A stretch of 64,000 nucleotides of DNA. Origin: Desulfobacterales bacterium. GTDB taxonomy: Bacteria; Desulfobacterota; Desulfobacteria; Desulfobacterales; JAHDSC01. The notes below the pieces were generated by a model, which did not search any database, was not told where the DNA came from, and worked only from the letters and a program-made list of their open reading frames with translations. Below are positions 20,062-29,607 of this stretch, piece by piece (positions within the stretch are counted from its first letter, which is position 1; every line of letters starts with the position of its first letter). Position numbers and translations under genes: made by a program. The DNA lies in the NCBI GenBank assembly GCA_018432925.1, contig JAHDSC010000032.1, positions 1 to 64,000 of the forward strand. The letters are read 5' to 3'.

Positions 20062-21639
20062 ATGACAAATCCTTTATATAAAAAAGTCGGCGTCGCATCC
20101 CTGATAATGATGGCATCGGTTTTCTTAAGCCGTTTGATCGGTATTTTCAGGGAAATGGTCATCGCTTATACCGGAGGCGCAGGAGGAGATGTCGATGCCT
20201 ACCAGGTCGCTTTTGTCATTCCTGAAATACTGAATCATATTCTTGCCAGCGGTTTTCTTTCCGTCACTTTCATACCGATTTTTTCCAACTACCTCGTTCA
20301 GGACAAAGAAGAGACGGCATGGGAGGTCTTTTCCATCATTTTTAACGGCTTTGGGTTCATCCTGCTGCTGCTGATCCTCACTGCCGGCATTTTCGCTCCC
20401 GAACTCATCCAGATCATCGCACCCGGACTCCGCGACCCTGTTTTAATAGAAAGTGCCGTAAGGATGACGCGGATCATCCTACCCGCCCAGTTTTTCTTTT
20501 TCACCGGCGGATTGTTTATGGCCGTGCAATTTGCAAAAGAAAAGTTTTCGATACCCGCCCTGGCCCCCCTTGTATACAATCTGGGTATTATCGCCGGAGG
20601 AATTTTTTTAGGCCCATGGCTCCACATGGAAGGTTTTTCATGGGGCGTTCTGATAGGAGCTTTTGTCGGTAATTTTGCGTTGCAGTATTGGGGGGCCGTA
20701 AGAATAGGAATGAAGTTTCAAATAAAGTTTGATTTTCGTCATCCGGATTTGAGAAAATATGTGTGGTTGACCTTGCCGTTGATGGTGGGCCTGACCATGA
20801 CATTTTCAACGGAATTTTTTATAAAATTCTTCGGTTCTTATCTGCCCCGGGGAAGCATTGCAGGGCTGAATTACGGTTTTCGGATCATGCTTGTTTTAGT
20901 GGGCTTTTTCGGCCAGGCGCTTGGAATGGCGTCGTTTCCCTTTCTCGCGCGCCTTGCGGCGGAAAAAAATATGCGGGAAATGAACCGGCTGCTCAACAGC
21001 ACCCTGCGATATTTATCCCTGGTTATACCCTTTTCGGTTTTATTGATGGTTCTCCGCCGCGAAATCGTTCTGATCCTTTTCCAGAGAGGCAGGTTCGATG
21101 CAGCTGCAACCGATATGACTTCCGCGCTACTGATTTATCTTTTGATCGGGGCAATTGCCTTTTCAGCTCAGACGGTGGTCGTGCGAGGTTATTATGCGAC
21201 GCAGAATACCCTCTTTCCCGCCGTTTTCGGAACCCTTGCAGTGATCCTGAGCATCCCCATGTATCTGTATGGCATGCAGGCAATGGGTGCAAGCGGGGTG
21301 GCTCTGGCGATATCTCTTTCCGCAATTTTTCAGGTAACGCTGTTATATTCACTCTGGAACAAAAAGAGTCGCAACAGGGAAGGCCGTGATGTTTATACTT
21401 TTTTTCTAAAGATCATTGTTCTCAGTATCCCCATGGGCATCTTTCTCGAATGGTTCAAAACCATCATCGGTTCGGTCTTCCATTCAACAACTTTTTGGGG
21501 AAGCCTGTATGTATCGGTAATCACCGGGATGGTATTCCTGTTCATTCTGGTATTCACCGGATATCTTTTTCACATAAAAGAGATTACGGAAATGTTGAAC
21601 CGTGCGGTATGCAGGGTAAAACGATCGGCAGCCCGTTGA
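20062..21639 (+). CDS. murJ: Lipid II flippase MurJ (MviN family)
   Basis: A 525-residue polytopic membrane protein of the MOP exporter superfamily, matching the usual 500-530 residues of MurJ. The N-terminus (SRLIGIFREMVIAYTGG-A) and the segment PALAPLVYNLGIIAGG are strongly conserved in MurJ; RGYYATQNTLFP is the family's late signature. It flips lipid II from the cytoplasmic to the periplasmic leaflet for peptidoglycan synthesis. The ribosome site before the ATG is weak. pepD follows 181 bases later with its own strong ribosome site. Confidence 0.95.
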   Translation: MTNPLYKKVGVASLIMMASVFLSRLIGIFREMVIAYTGGAGGDVDAYQVAFVIPEILNHILASGFLSVTFIPIFSNYLVQDKEETAWEVFSIIFNGFGFILLLLILTAGIFAPELIQIIAPGLRDPVLIESAVRMTRIILPAQFFFFTGGLFMAVQFAKEKFSIPALAPLVYNLGIIAGGIFLGPWLHMEGFSWGVLIGAFVGNFALQYWGAVRIGMKFQIKFDFRHPDLRKYVWLTLPLMVGLTMTFSTEFFIKFFGSYLPRGSIAGLNYGFRIMLVLVGFFGQALGMASFPFLARLAAEKNMREMNRLLNSTLRYLSLVIPFSVLLMVLRREIVLILFQRGRFDAAATDMTSALLIYLLIGAIAFSAQTVVVRGYYATQNTLFPAVFGTLAVILSIPMYLYGMQAMGASGVALAISLSAIFQVTLLYSLWNKKSRNREGRDVYTFFLKIIVLSIPMGIFLEWFKTIIGSVFHSTTFWGSLYVSVITGMVFLFILVFTGYLFHIKEITEMLNRAVCRVKRSAAR

Positions 21640-21820
21640 TCGAACAGTACCGATCTCATCAAAAAAACAAGGATGCACTCATTGACCGGTTTTCCGGAGA
21701 AGCGTCCGGGATTGAACCGATGATAGATGCTTACGGTTCATAAACCTGTCCGGTTTTCTGTTTCGCGTCCATCCGCCTGGAAATCCATTTTGGGATGGAA
21801 TTTATTTAAGGAGAATGACA

Positions 21821-23272
21821 ATGCATGAAAAGACGCAAGAAATTCTGGATATTTTCCATAAAATCAGCGGGATTCCTCGATGCAGCACAAATGAGGAACG
21901 AATTGGGCAATGGCTGGAGCAATGGGGAAAAAACAATGGTTTTACAGTCCGGAAAGATCATGCCGGCAACCTTGTGATAAACATTCCGGCAACCCCGGGA
22001 AGCGAAGACAAACCGGGAATCGTCTTGCAGGGGCACATGGACATGGTGTGCGAAAAAACCCCGGATTCCGATCATGATTTTTCAAAAGACCCCATTCGTA
22101 TCATTCATGAGGGGGATTGGCTGAAAGCCGATAAAACAACCCTCGGAGCGGACAATGGAATTGCGATTGGAATCGCATTGGCCATTGCCTCGGATGATGC
22201 GATTGCTCATCCGACTCTTGAACTCCTTTTCACCGTCGATGAGGAAAGCGGGTTAACCGGGGCGAACCGAATGGAGTCCGGATTCATCCACGGCAGGATA
22301 CTTATAAATATCGATTCGGAAGATGAAGGGGTTTTTACGGTCGGCTGCGCCGGTGGAGAAGAAATCCGAATCTTACTCCCTCTGAATTTTTCAAGTATAC
22401 CGGACGGGTTCAAATTTTATGAACTTATCGCTCATGGGATTCGCGGGGGGCATTCGGGCATCGATATTCACAAAAACAGAGCCAATGCGAACAAAATCCT
22501 TGCCCGAGCTTTGGATCTCGCCATCCATTCGCTTCCGATCCGGCTGGTGTCTTTCAAGGGAGGCAAAGCGCACAACGCCATTCCCCGGGAGGCGGAAGCG
22601 GTAATCGCATGCGACCCGGCGCAGTTTCAGCTTTTACAGGACGGCATCCGGAAATTTGAACAGACCGCAAGAGAGGAATATGCTCTCACGGAAAGGACGC
22701 TTGCGTTTTCACTTTCCGAAACAAAGGCCGGTGCGTTTGACGGCCGGGTGCTGACCCCGCAGGACACCCGCCGGGTTTTCGATCTGCTCCTCGCCCTTCC
22801 GGACGGTGTTTCAAGGATGTCGCCGGAGATCGAAGGCCTGGTTGAAACATCGAATAACCTTGCCACGGTTGAAATAAAGGAAAATTTCCTCAGCATCCTT
22901 TCCAGCCAGCGAAGCTGCGTCCCATCCAGACTTAAGGAAATCGGATCAAAAATCAAGGCCATCGCATCGCTTGCCGGCGCCGCAGCAAAATCCGGCAATG
23001 CCTATCCACCCTGGCAGCCGGAAATGACATCCCCTCTGCTGAAGCGATGTGAAAAAACTTATCAACAGCTTTTCAATCGAAATCCGGAGGTAAAAATAAT
23101 CCATGCCGGGCTCGAATGCGGTATTATCGGCTCGAAATATCCGGGCATGGATATGATATCGATCGGACCGACGATTAAAAATCCGCATTCTCCCGATGAA
23201 AAACTTTTTATACCTTCAATTGCTCCCGTGAGAAATTTTATTGCGGAACTGCTGGAATCCTATGCCCGATGA
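21821..23272 (+). CDS. pepD: Aminoacyl-histidine dipeptidase / cytosol non-specific dipeptidase
   Basis: A 483-residue M20-family metallopeptidase that cleaves Xaa-His and other dipeptides. Metal-site motifs are VLQGHMDMV (about 68-76), DNGIA (about 111-115) and DEESGLTGA (catalytic and ligand glutamates, about 139-147). The C-terminal HAGLECGII matches PepD. The frame also has an ATG at 21815, but AAGGAG (21808-21813) is only one base from it and seven bases from the ATG at 21821, so the latter is the likely start. Confidence 0.94.
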   Translation: MHEKTQEILDIFHKISGIPRCSTNEERIGQWLEQWGKNNGFTVRKDHAGNLVINIPATPGSEDKPGIVLQGHMDMVCEKTPDSDHDFSKDPIRIIHEGDWLKADKTTLGADNGIAIGIALAIASDDAIAHPTLELLFTVDEESGLTGANRMESGFIHGRILINIDSEDEGVFTVGCAGGEEIRILLPLNFSSIPDGFKFYELIAHGIRGGHSGIDIHKNRANANKILARALDLAIHSLPIRLVSFKGGKAHNAIPREAEAVIACDPAQFQLLQDGIRKFEQTAREEYALTERTLAFSLSETKAGAFDGRVLTPQDTRRVFDLLLALPDGVSRMSPEIEGLVETSNNLATVEIKENFLSILSSQRSCVPSRLKEIGSKIKAIASLAGAAAKSGNAYPPWQPEMTSPLLKRCEKTYQQLFNRNPEVKIIHAGLECGIIGSKYPGMDMISIGPTIKNPHSPDEKLFIPSIAPVRNFIAELLESYAR

Positions 23273-23406
23273 GACGGGTTCGGGTTTCCTTTCCTCCTCC
23301 GGGAACCGGCCTTCATTTTGTGTCCGCTTCGGAGGCCGGGTGATATCGGATGTAATACTTGCTGAAGATGTTGGGGTGCCGAGAATATGAATCCGACAAA
23401 TCCGTC

Positions 23407-23589
23407 TCAGCAATTCATGCTTTTCATCTGGTATTCCTGGTTTACCTGTTTGAGTTTGGCGAAAAATTCTTCTTTGGAAAATATCTCCCTCTCCACCAGA
23501 AGTCGAGTGACCGCATCGAGATGCAGCATATGAGACAGCAGAAGTTTCTTTATTTCATGCAACTCTTTCGGATCGTTCTTTTCAGGCAT
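23407..23589 (-). CDS. Small helical protein of unknown function (60 residues)
   Basis: Charged 60-residue ORF preceded by a good purine-rich ribosome site (GGAGAGGG, about 9 bases before the ATG). It reads as amphipathic helices: ELHEIKKLLLSHMLHLDAV, then LLVEREIFSKEEFFAKLKQV. The pattern of an initiating helix followed by a 'turn, SKEEFF' helix is common in short bacterial proteins of unknown role. I do not recognise the family. It is not the shadow of another gene, since both strands are otherwise empty here. Confidence 0.55.
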   Translation of the reverse strand: MPEKNDPKELHEIKKLLLSHMLHLDAVTRLLVEREIFSKEEFFAKLKQVNQEYQMKSMNC

Positions 23590-24043
23590 GGGTCGATTCC
23601 CTCTCCTTGTCGTTTAAAGATAATCTTTGTCTAACTGATGAAACCCGGATTCCGACACCGGGGTATGTTTCTCGCCGGAGCGGTTGTAAAATTTTTCCCG
23701 GCTCCGTTCCGTACATGTCGATAAAACCTATCACTATGTCTTTTCAGTGAACCTGACAATGGCTTTTTCAGTTTGAAAATTATTTGATATCGACCTCGTC
23801 CGCTTATTTTCGACCGAATTCAAACTTTTTACCCGCGTAAATATAACGTTTTGATTTGGCCGGCAGTGATGTTCCATACAATCAGTGTTTCCATTAACTC
23901 AGAAAAAAATATCCTGGAGAGGCTGCGGTGAAGTATGGCGATATTGTTTTATGGATCAAGGTCCGGAATGAAAATAACGGTACCGCCCCACCGAATGCAG
24001 GATTCGGAAGAGCCCATTCTTTCCGGTTGTAGTACCGTATTCA
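23590..24043. other. Intergenic region upstream of the small ORF and downstream of gapN
   Basis: About 450 bases without a supported gene. A 34-codon plus-strand ORF (23928-24032, GTG start with GGAGAGG before it) is the only coding candidate and is not supported further. No clear terminator for the aldehyde dehydrogenase was found. Confidence 0.4.
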
Positions 24044-25666
24044 TTATAAAATGAAATCCGTTGAAAGAAACCTCGATCTTCTCTCCGTGACAATGGATTT
24101 GATGATTCGCCGGTTCGCGTCGGTTTCCTTGGCCGCCACAAGCGTCCGAATGGTAAAGACTCTCAGGGCATCCGATACGGAAAGGGTGCCTTCCGCGGAA
24201 TCCTTTCTCCCGGTGAACGGAAATGTGTCGGGACCCCGTTGGCACTGGCTGTTGATGTTGACCCGACATACCTGGTTCACCAGCGGATCGATGAGGTCGG
24301 CAATCGCCTCCGGATCGCTTCCGAAAAGGCTGACCTGTTGTCCGTAGTCTGACTGAATGATGTAATTCATCGGCTCCTCGATGTCCGAAAAGGAAGCGAC
24401 CGGAATGACGGGCCCGAACTGCTCTTCGGAATATAACCTCATGCCGCGTTCAACGGGATACACGATTGCGGGAGACATGAAGGTATGATCAACGGAGCCT
24501 CCGCCCGGATTGACCACTCGAGCGCCCCCGGCGATCGCATCGTCGATCAGTTCCGTAAGGTATTCCGTCTTATCGGGTTCCGGCAGCGGAGTGATCTGAA
24601 CCCCGGTTTCCCATGGCATCCCGGCTTTAAGCTCGCCAACCGCTTTACCGAAGGATGCGAGGAAAGCGTCGACGATTTCCCGGTGAACAAACAGGATCTT
24701 AAGGGCCGTGCACCGCTGGCCGTTGAAAGAAAGGGCACCTTGAACGCATTCCTTCACGGCTTGATCCGGATCCGCGTCTTTCAAGACGATCCCGGCATTC
24801 TTGGCTTCGAGCCCGAGCACGCAACGCAGACGATGCGGCTTTGGATGCTGTTTTTTCAGAATATCGGCAACGCGGCTGCTGCCAATGAAGGCCAATACAT
24901 CGATTCCTCCGGATTTCATCAGCGGACTGATGATTTTCTGTCCCTTTCCGTAGACCGTGCTGATAACACCCCTGGGAAAGCAATCCCGGAATGCCTTCAG
25001 AAGCGGCTGATGGAGCAGCACCCCCAGTTTGGGCGGCTTGAAAATCACCGGGTTGCCCATGATCAGCGCGGGAATCAGGGTGGTGAAAGTCTCGTTGAGA
25101 GGGTAGTTGAACGGCCCCATGCAAAGTACTACACCCAGCGGAGCACGGCGAATCTGCCCGATCACCCCCTGGTGAATGACAAAACGTGACGATAGGCGAT
25201 CCAGATCTTTCAGTGCATCGATCGTGTCCCGGATATAATCGACCGTCCGGTCGAACTCCTTCTCGGCATCCGGAAGCGCCTTTCCGATTTCCCACATCAG
25301 TAATCGGACGACCTCGTCCCGCTCCTCTTTCATCCGGTAAGCGAATGCTTCGACATGTCGGATCCGTTCCTCTACGGACATGGTCGGCCACGCGCCCCGC
25401 CCGCTGTCGTAAGCCCTGCATGCCGCATGGAGAACCTCGGAAACCGGTTCCTCCGAAAGCAAGGGATAGCGACCGATCAGTTTCCGCTGAACGGTGCCGC
25501 AGATGACTTCACATACCGGCGATCGTACATCCTGCAGCGGTCCGGTCCATTCCCGGATGGTACCGTCGCAGAGATACTGACGTTGATCGATGGGCGAGGC
25601 GATGCGCCACTTTTCCGGTATCGTATTCTCGTCGGTGCAGATGGAAGCGGATCGTGGGGATTTCAT
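24044..25666 (-). CDS. gapN: NADP-dependent glyceraldehyde-3-phosphate dehydrogenase (GapN-type aldehyde dehydrogenase)
   Basis: A 540-residue member of the aldehyde dehydrogenase superfamily. Conserved elements are MGPFNYPLNE (substrate/cofactor region), FIGSSRVADIL, the glutamate segment LGLEAKNAG, and the nucleophile in FNGQRCTALK (Cys319). The N-terminal layout and length fit non-phosphorylating GapN enzymes, which oxidise glyceraldehyde 3-phosphate to 3-phosphoglycerate while making NADPH. The start is set by a perfect AAAGGAGG seven bases before the ATG at 25666; an upstream ATG at 25738 lacks such a site. Substrate is inferred from family; another short aldehyde is possible. Confidence 0.8.
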   Translation of the reverse strand: MKSPRSASICTDENTIPEKWRIASPIDQRQYLCDGTIREWTGPLQDVRSPVCEVICGTVQRKLIGRYPLLSEEPVSEVLHAACRAYDSGRGAWPTMSVEERIRHVEAFAYRMKEERDEVVRLLMWEIGKALPDAEKEFDRTVDYIRDTIDALKDLDRLSSRFVIHQGVIGQIRRAPLGVVLCMGPFNYPLNETFTTLIPALIMGNPVIFKPPKLGVLLHQPLLKAFRDCFPRGVISTVYGKGQKIISPLMKSGGIDVLAFIGSSRVADILKKQHPKPHRLRCVLGLEAKNAGIVLKDADPDQAVKECVQGALSFNGQRCTALKILFVHREIVDAFLASFGKAVGELKAGMPWETGVQITPLPEPDKTEYLTELIDDAIAGGARVVNPGGGSVDHTFMSPAIVYPVERGMRLYSEEQFGPVIPVASFSDIEEPMNYIIQSDYGQQVSLFGSDPEAIADLIDPLVNQVCRVNINSQCQRGPDTFPFTGRKDSAEGTLSVSDALRVFTIRTLVAAKETDANRRIIKSIVTERRSRFLSTDFIL

Positions 25667-26097
25667 TTCAATGCCTCCTTTCCGTTCAACGGACCCCGGT
25701 GGAGCGGTGCCCGTTTTGACGAAGGTAAACTTGCGCACATACGTGGTTTACTATTCCACAAATCCTCTCTTTTGACATAAATGCCCGTAGCCCGGGAGTC
25801 AACCGGAAACGCAAAAATCCTTTGGACACCTATTATTTTTATTGAAGTGCCATGAACCGTGATATGCGATTTTCAACACATTTAAGATTTCCGGCGATGA
25901 TGGATTATAACAAGCGGTCACGGGCTTTTGTGTAGAATTATGCGGATTTTTTTACAATCAGGAAGATGTTTGCCGCCGGCATAGGTTATGGCAACCGGCA
26001 TGCCATGGTATACCGGGTTAACCAATGCTGTTTTTATGGCTGACGCTATGTTTGCGGGGTTAAAAACATGGCGGAAAGGTTCTTCGACTTTTCCAAA
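25667..26097. other. Upstream region of gapN
   Basis: No gene supported. On the minus strand a TATAAT hexamer within CTTGTTATAATCC (near 25910) is a possible -10 for gapN with a poor -35. The remainder adjoins the ACR3 relic and shows no further homology that I can read in any frame. Confidence 0.35.
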
Positions 26098-26376
26098 TCA
26101 TTTCCATCCTGAACCGGCCACTTCAAAATGGATGGAGACTCCAATCATAGACGCAGGCGCCGCATCCGCGCAACTCAGTTTTAAAATCCGCGCCGGCCCG
26201 TATCCAAGGGCAAAAATGAGAACCGTCCGGATGAACAGGGGGACGGCAATCCATAGAATGGTCAAGGGATTGTCAAGAATGACATCTCCCTTGAAGGAAA
26301 AAAGAAGCACCAGGGTGATCAGAAGGGCGATAATGGTAATTGGGGTAAGCACATGTAAGAATTTAAAAATAAAAAA
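26098..26376 (-). pseudogene. Fragment of an ACR3-family arsenite efflux transporter
   Basis: About 88 codons resemble the C-terminal third of ACR3 arsenite/H+ antiporters. They read [19 protein letters not shown], then a membrane segment, then [12 protein letters not shown] and DAAPASMIG, ending at HFEVA, where intact proteins normally continue for another 60-80 residues. The alignment is in frame but stops abruptly after HFEVA and enters unrelated codons. Upstream it runs straight into a terminator hairpin at 26376. There is no ribosome site and only a GTG at 26352. I read it as a relic of a roughly 350-residue gene truncated at both ends. Identification is by recall of the family, not by search. 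Confidence 0.7.
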
Positions 26377-26403
26377 GCCGGCGGGATTCCTCCCCTGCCG
26401 GCT
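26366..26403 (-). terminator. Rho-independent terminator after the zinc-finger/pseudo-receiver gene
   Basis: On the minus strand AGCCGGC (26403-26397) and GCCGGCT (26382-26376) form a stem, extended by an inner G/C run, followed directly by a TTTTTTATTTTT tract. It sits about 50 bases after the stop at 26450 and is one of the clearest terminators in the window. Confidence 0.85.
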
Positions 26404-26449
26404 GAAAATTTCAAGTGTTTATATCCCTTCTTTCCAATGAAGGGATTTA

Positions 26450-27124
26450 TTAGATCCTTCCCATCTTTTTGAGAGTTTCCTTGAAGGATCGATAGAAAAA
26501 ATCGCTGTCGGTGATCCCGCGACTCAATACCTTGCCGACTTCATCGATGTTTTTGGAGTTTATGATCAAATCAACACTCTTCTGAAATGCCGTCATATTG
26601 TCCATGGTTCGATGGCGGCTGCTGATAAGGCCGACAAAAATGTTTCTGCGAACGGACATATGGAGACGCTGAAGATAAATCAGGATACCGTTCGAGTCCG
26701 TGTTGTTGGTATCGAAGTCCTCATTGACAACGATGAGGTCGTAGTTATGATACCGCATCTTCTTCAGTGCATCCCGGACGTTCTGAGCTTCGGTGATATG
26801 GTATTCCATAATCTCGAGCGTCTCGGCAATTTTTTTCTTTAAAGCCGGATCAAATTCGCATAGAAGCGCGGTCTTGCCTTCTTCCTCCGCAAAATCGAAG
26901 GGCTTTTCAGAAGGATCATATTCGCTTTCGCTCATTTCGTCGGCAATGTTTTCATTATCTTCTTCACTTTCAATGCGAGGCGGTTTCTTTTCGTCCTTTT
27001 GCATCGAGTTTAAGGTAATCCGGTGGTTACACTTTGGGCACGGAAATGAAGCCACCTTTCCCACGGGTATTTTTTCATCCGGAATTTTGAATCGGCTCCG
27101 GCACTTATCGCATATGATATTCAT
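26450..27124 (-). CDS. MJ0042-type zinc-finger protein with degenerate receiver domain
   Basis: A 224-residue protein. The N-terminal zinc finger has CDKC (residues 5-8) and CPKC (29-32), the MJ0042 pattern. An acidic linker (about 45-85) leads to a receiver-like fold (about 86-200). The phospho-acceptor position after the third strand is Asn134 (LIVVNED) instead of Asp, and the acidic pair is replaced by EF, so it probably cannot be phosphorylated conventionally. It follows two PilT-like ATPase genes on the same strand, which suggests a link to type IV pilus or motility control (inference). A strong terminator closes the unit. Confidence 0.75.
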   Translation of the reverse strand: MNIICDKCRSRFKIPDEKIPVGKVASFPCPKCNHRITLNSMQKDEKKPPRIESEEDNENIADEMSESEYDPSEKPFDFAEEEGKTALLCEFDPALKKKIAETLEIMEYHITEAQNVRDALKKMRYHNYDLIVVNEDFDTNNTDSNGILIYLQRLHMSVRRNIFVGLISSRHRTMDNMTAFQKSVDLIINSKNIDEVGKVLSRGITDSDFFYRSFKETLKKMGRI

Positions 27125-27225
27125 GACGAATAAAAAAGATCTCCTTCTGAAAAAATGTTATCGACCAATGCCGGAATCCCCATGGGAAAGATGCGGATCC
27201 GGCATCCGGTTCAAAATCTTAAAAA

Positions 27226-28407
27226 TCACCTGCCGTCGGAATAGGATTTTTCATATTCACGATCGATTTCAAGTGATTCGATATCGGTGGTAGCCTCTCC
27301 TCTGGAGCTTTTTATCGTGTCGATGCCCCGGCCTACGATCCCTTTGCGGGAAGAGTAAGCCACGGCGGTTTCCTGCGAAATCAGTCCTTTTTCATACAGT
27401 CCGACAATATAATCGTCAAAGGTGGTCATTCCAAACGGCCTGCCGGCTTCCATTACATCGTAATAGGTTTTACCCTCCGCTTCGCCGTGTAAAATCATAT
27501 CCTTGACCCGAACGTTGGAGCCGAGGATTTCAAAGGCCGCCACACGGCCTCCCCCGATTTTCGGAAGCAGTCGCTGGCTTATAATCCATCGAACGGAATC
27601 GGAAAGACGGATTCGGATCTGGTGTTCTTCTTCGGTGCTAAACATACCCAGGATACGGTTGATTGTCTGACCGGCATCAACCGTATGGAGAGTTGTCAAA
27701 ACAAGATGGCCGGTTTCGGCTGCGCTTAATCCGATTTCCACCGTCTCCCGGTCACGCATTTCCCCCACCAGTATCACTTTCGGAGCCTGCCTGAGAGCGG
27801 CACGCAACCCGTTGGCAAACGAATCGAAATCCGTGCCGAGTTCTCTCTGGTTAAAGGTGGATTTTTTGTGGGGATGCTGGTATTCGATCGGATCTTCGAG
27901 CGTTACAACATGAACCGACTTTGTTGCATTGATCTCGTCCAGAACCGCGGCCAGGGAAGTCGTTTTCCCGGAACCCGTAGCGCCCGTTACAAAGACGATA
28001 CCGTTTTTTTCCTGCGCAATTTTATAAAACGCCTTGGCAGGAAGATTCATTTCCTTGATGGTCGGTATTTTCGTTTCGAGTTTCCGTAGTACAATCGAAT
28101 AATTGGAGGACTGGGAAAAGATATTTACCCGGAAACGTGCCTTCCCGGCCAGGCTGTACGAAAGGTCGCAAGATCCTTCATTCAGAAGCTTATCAATCAG
28201 TCGGCGATCCTGATTAATCAGATTCAGGGCAAAAATTTCATTCTGGAACGAGGTCAATTCCCCCAGATGGGGCTCCAGATCGACGCCGACCAATTCACCG
28301 GAACTTTCCACCTGCAGCGGTTTGCCAACCGTCAGATTCAGGTCCGACACATTCGTCTGAGAGTCGAGCATCTTGGTCAATATGTGATCGATTTCCTGTT
28401 TCCTCAT
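27226..28407 (-). CDS. pilU: PilT/PilU-type retraction ATPase (PilU-like)
   Basis: A 393-residue secretion-superfamily ATPase. Walker A GATGSGKT lies at 142-149, the Asp box at VTLEDPIEY, and Walker B with the GEMRD motif follows; HLVLTTLHT completes the core. The AIRNLIRE motif that marks retraction-competent PilT is absent, replaced by NVRVKDMIL, as in PilU-like paralogues, and there is a charged C-terminal extension of about 40 residues. It follows pilT by 90 bases in the same direction, a usual arrangement. It probably assists PilT in pilus retraction at the inner membrane; no other pilus genes are in the window. Confidence 0.82.
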   Translation of the reverse strand: MRKQEIDHILTKMLDSQTNVSDLNLTVGKPLQVESSGELVGVDLEPHLGELTSFQNEIFALNLINQDRRLIDKLLNEGSCDLSYSLAGKARFRVNIFSQSSNYSIVLRKLETKIPTIKEMNLPAKAFYKIAQEKNGIVFVTGATGSGKTTSLAAVLDEINATKSVHVVTLEDPIEYQHPHKKSTFNQRELGTDFDSFANGLRAALRQAPKVILVGEMRDRETVEIGLSAAETGHLVLTTLHTVDAGQTINRILGMFSTEEEHQIRIRLSDSVRWIISQRLLPKIGGGRVAAFEILGSNVRVKDMILHGEAEGKTYYDVMEAGRPFGMTTFDDYIVGLYEKGLISQETAVAYSSRKGIVGRGIDTIKSSRGEATTDIESLEIDREYEKSYSDGR

Positions 28408-28497
28408 GATACAACCTCGTGTGTTGAAAGGCGCCCTTCGGACGCTGAACGGTTTTCCCTCTCGATCGGATGAGAGGAATCGTCTCCGGCTTACCGG

Positions 28498-29580
28498 CTA
28501 AGCCTCGGTAAAGTCGGTGGGCGGATTTTTCAAAAACGGCCGGAACCTTGCTTTGTCGTTGGATTTCAAATAAGCCTCATCCGCGCTGATCCATCTTTTG
28601 TTGTATAGCTCCATGATTGCATCGTCCAGAAGCTGCATGCCGTATTTTTTACCCGTCTGGATCATGGAGGCGATCTGATGGGTTTTGGATTCCCGTATTA
28701 GATTTCGGACCGCCGGGGTTGCAATCAAAATCTCGGGAGCGACGCAGCGCCCTTTTCTGTCGATTCTTTTAAACAAAACCTGAGCGATGATCGCCCGGAG
28801 GCTGTCGGATAAGGTGGATCGAATCTGAGCCTGCTGGTTCGCGGGATAAACGTCAATGATTCGATCGATCGTTTTTATCGCACTGGTCGTATGGAGCGTT
28901 CCAAAAACAAGATGGCCGGTCGCGGAGGCTTCGAGGGCAAGAGATATGGTTTCCAGGTCCCTCAGCTCGCCTACCAGAATAATATCCGGATCCTCACGAA
29001 GGGCTCCCCGCAAGGCCGCGTTAAAGGAATCGGTATGCAGGCCCACCTCCCGGTGATTGACAATGCATCCCTGACTCTGATGGACGAATTCGATGGGATC
29101 TTCGACCGTGATGATATGATCCTTGCGGGTACGGTTCGCCACATCAATGATTGCGGCAAGGGTAGTCGATTTACCGCTTCCCGTAGGGCCTGTCACCAGA
29201 ACCAGCCCCCTCGGAAGCGAGGCCAGCTTGGATATCACCGGCGGAAGCCCCAACTGATCCGCGGTCATGATGGTATTGGGAATCTCCCGGAATACCGCAC
29301 CCACGCCATATTTTTGCTGGAAAAAATTGGCCCGGTATCTGGCAAGGCCCGGAATTTCGTAACCGAAATCAACATCACCGGTTTCCTCATACACCTTGAT
29401 CTTATCCTCGGGCGTAATTTCATAAAGCATGGCTCTCAAGTCATCATCGTTGAGAACCTTATATTTAATCCTTTCAATGTCGCCTCTGATCCGAAGCGCG
29501 GGAGGCTGACCGGAAACCAGGTGAAGGTCTGAAGCACCCTGATCGTTCATCAATTTAAAAAACGCATCGATTTTCGCCAT
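28498..29580 (-). CDS. pilT: Type IV pilus retraction ATPase PilT
   Basis: A 360-residue hexameric ATPase. Walker A GPTGSGKS lies at 131-138, the Asp box at TVEDPIEFVH, Walker B in DIILVGELRD, and the His box in FGTLHTTSA. The diagnostic PilT motif is present as AVRNLIRE (290-297). PilT powers pilus depolymerisation and twitching. First of a three-gene series pilT, pilU-like, zinc-finger/pseudo-receiver. Its upstream region holds a hairpin and a 19-base palindrome, listed separately. Confidence 0.93.
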   Translation of the reverse strand: MAKIDAFFKLMNDQGASDLHLVSGQPPALRIRGDIERIKYKVLNDDDLRAMLYEITPEDKIKVYEETGDVDFGYEIPGLARYRANFFQQKYGVGAVFREIPNTIMTADQLGLPPVISKLASLPRGLVLVTGPTGSGKSTTLAAIIDVANRTRKDHIITVEDPIEFVHQSQGCIVNHREVGLHTDSFNAALRGALREDPDIILVGELRDLETISLALEASATGHLVFGTLHTTSAIKTIDRIIDVYPANQQAQIRSTLSDSLRAIIAQVLFKRIDRKGRCVAPEILIATPAVRNLIRESKTHQIASMIQTGKKYGMQLLDDAIMELYNKRWISADEAYLKSNDKARFRPFLKNPPTDFTEA

Positions 29581-29607
29581 TCGTTGTTCCTAACTTCTTA
29601 TATGAGT

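Noticed and set aside
23295-23342. CCGGCCT/AGGCCGG inverted repeat after pepD as a terminator
   Set aside because: Seven-base stem with a 20-base loop and no T-run on either strand.
23928-24032. 34-codon ORF with GTG start and a GGAGAGG site
   Set aside because: Too short and without recognisable features; a chance ORF cannot be excluded.
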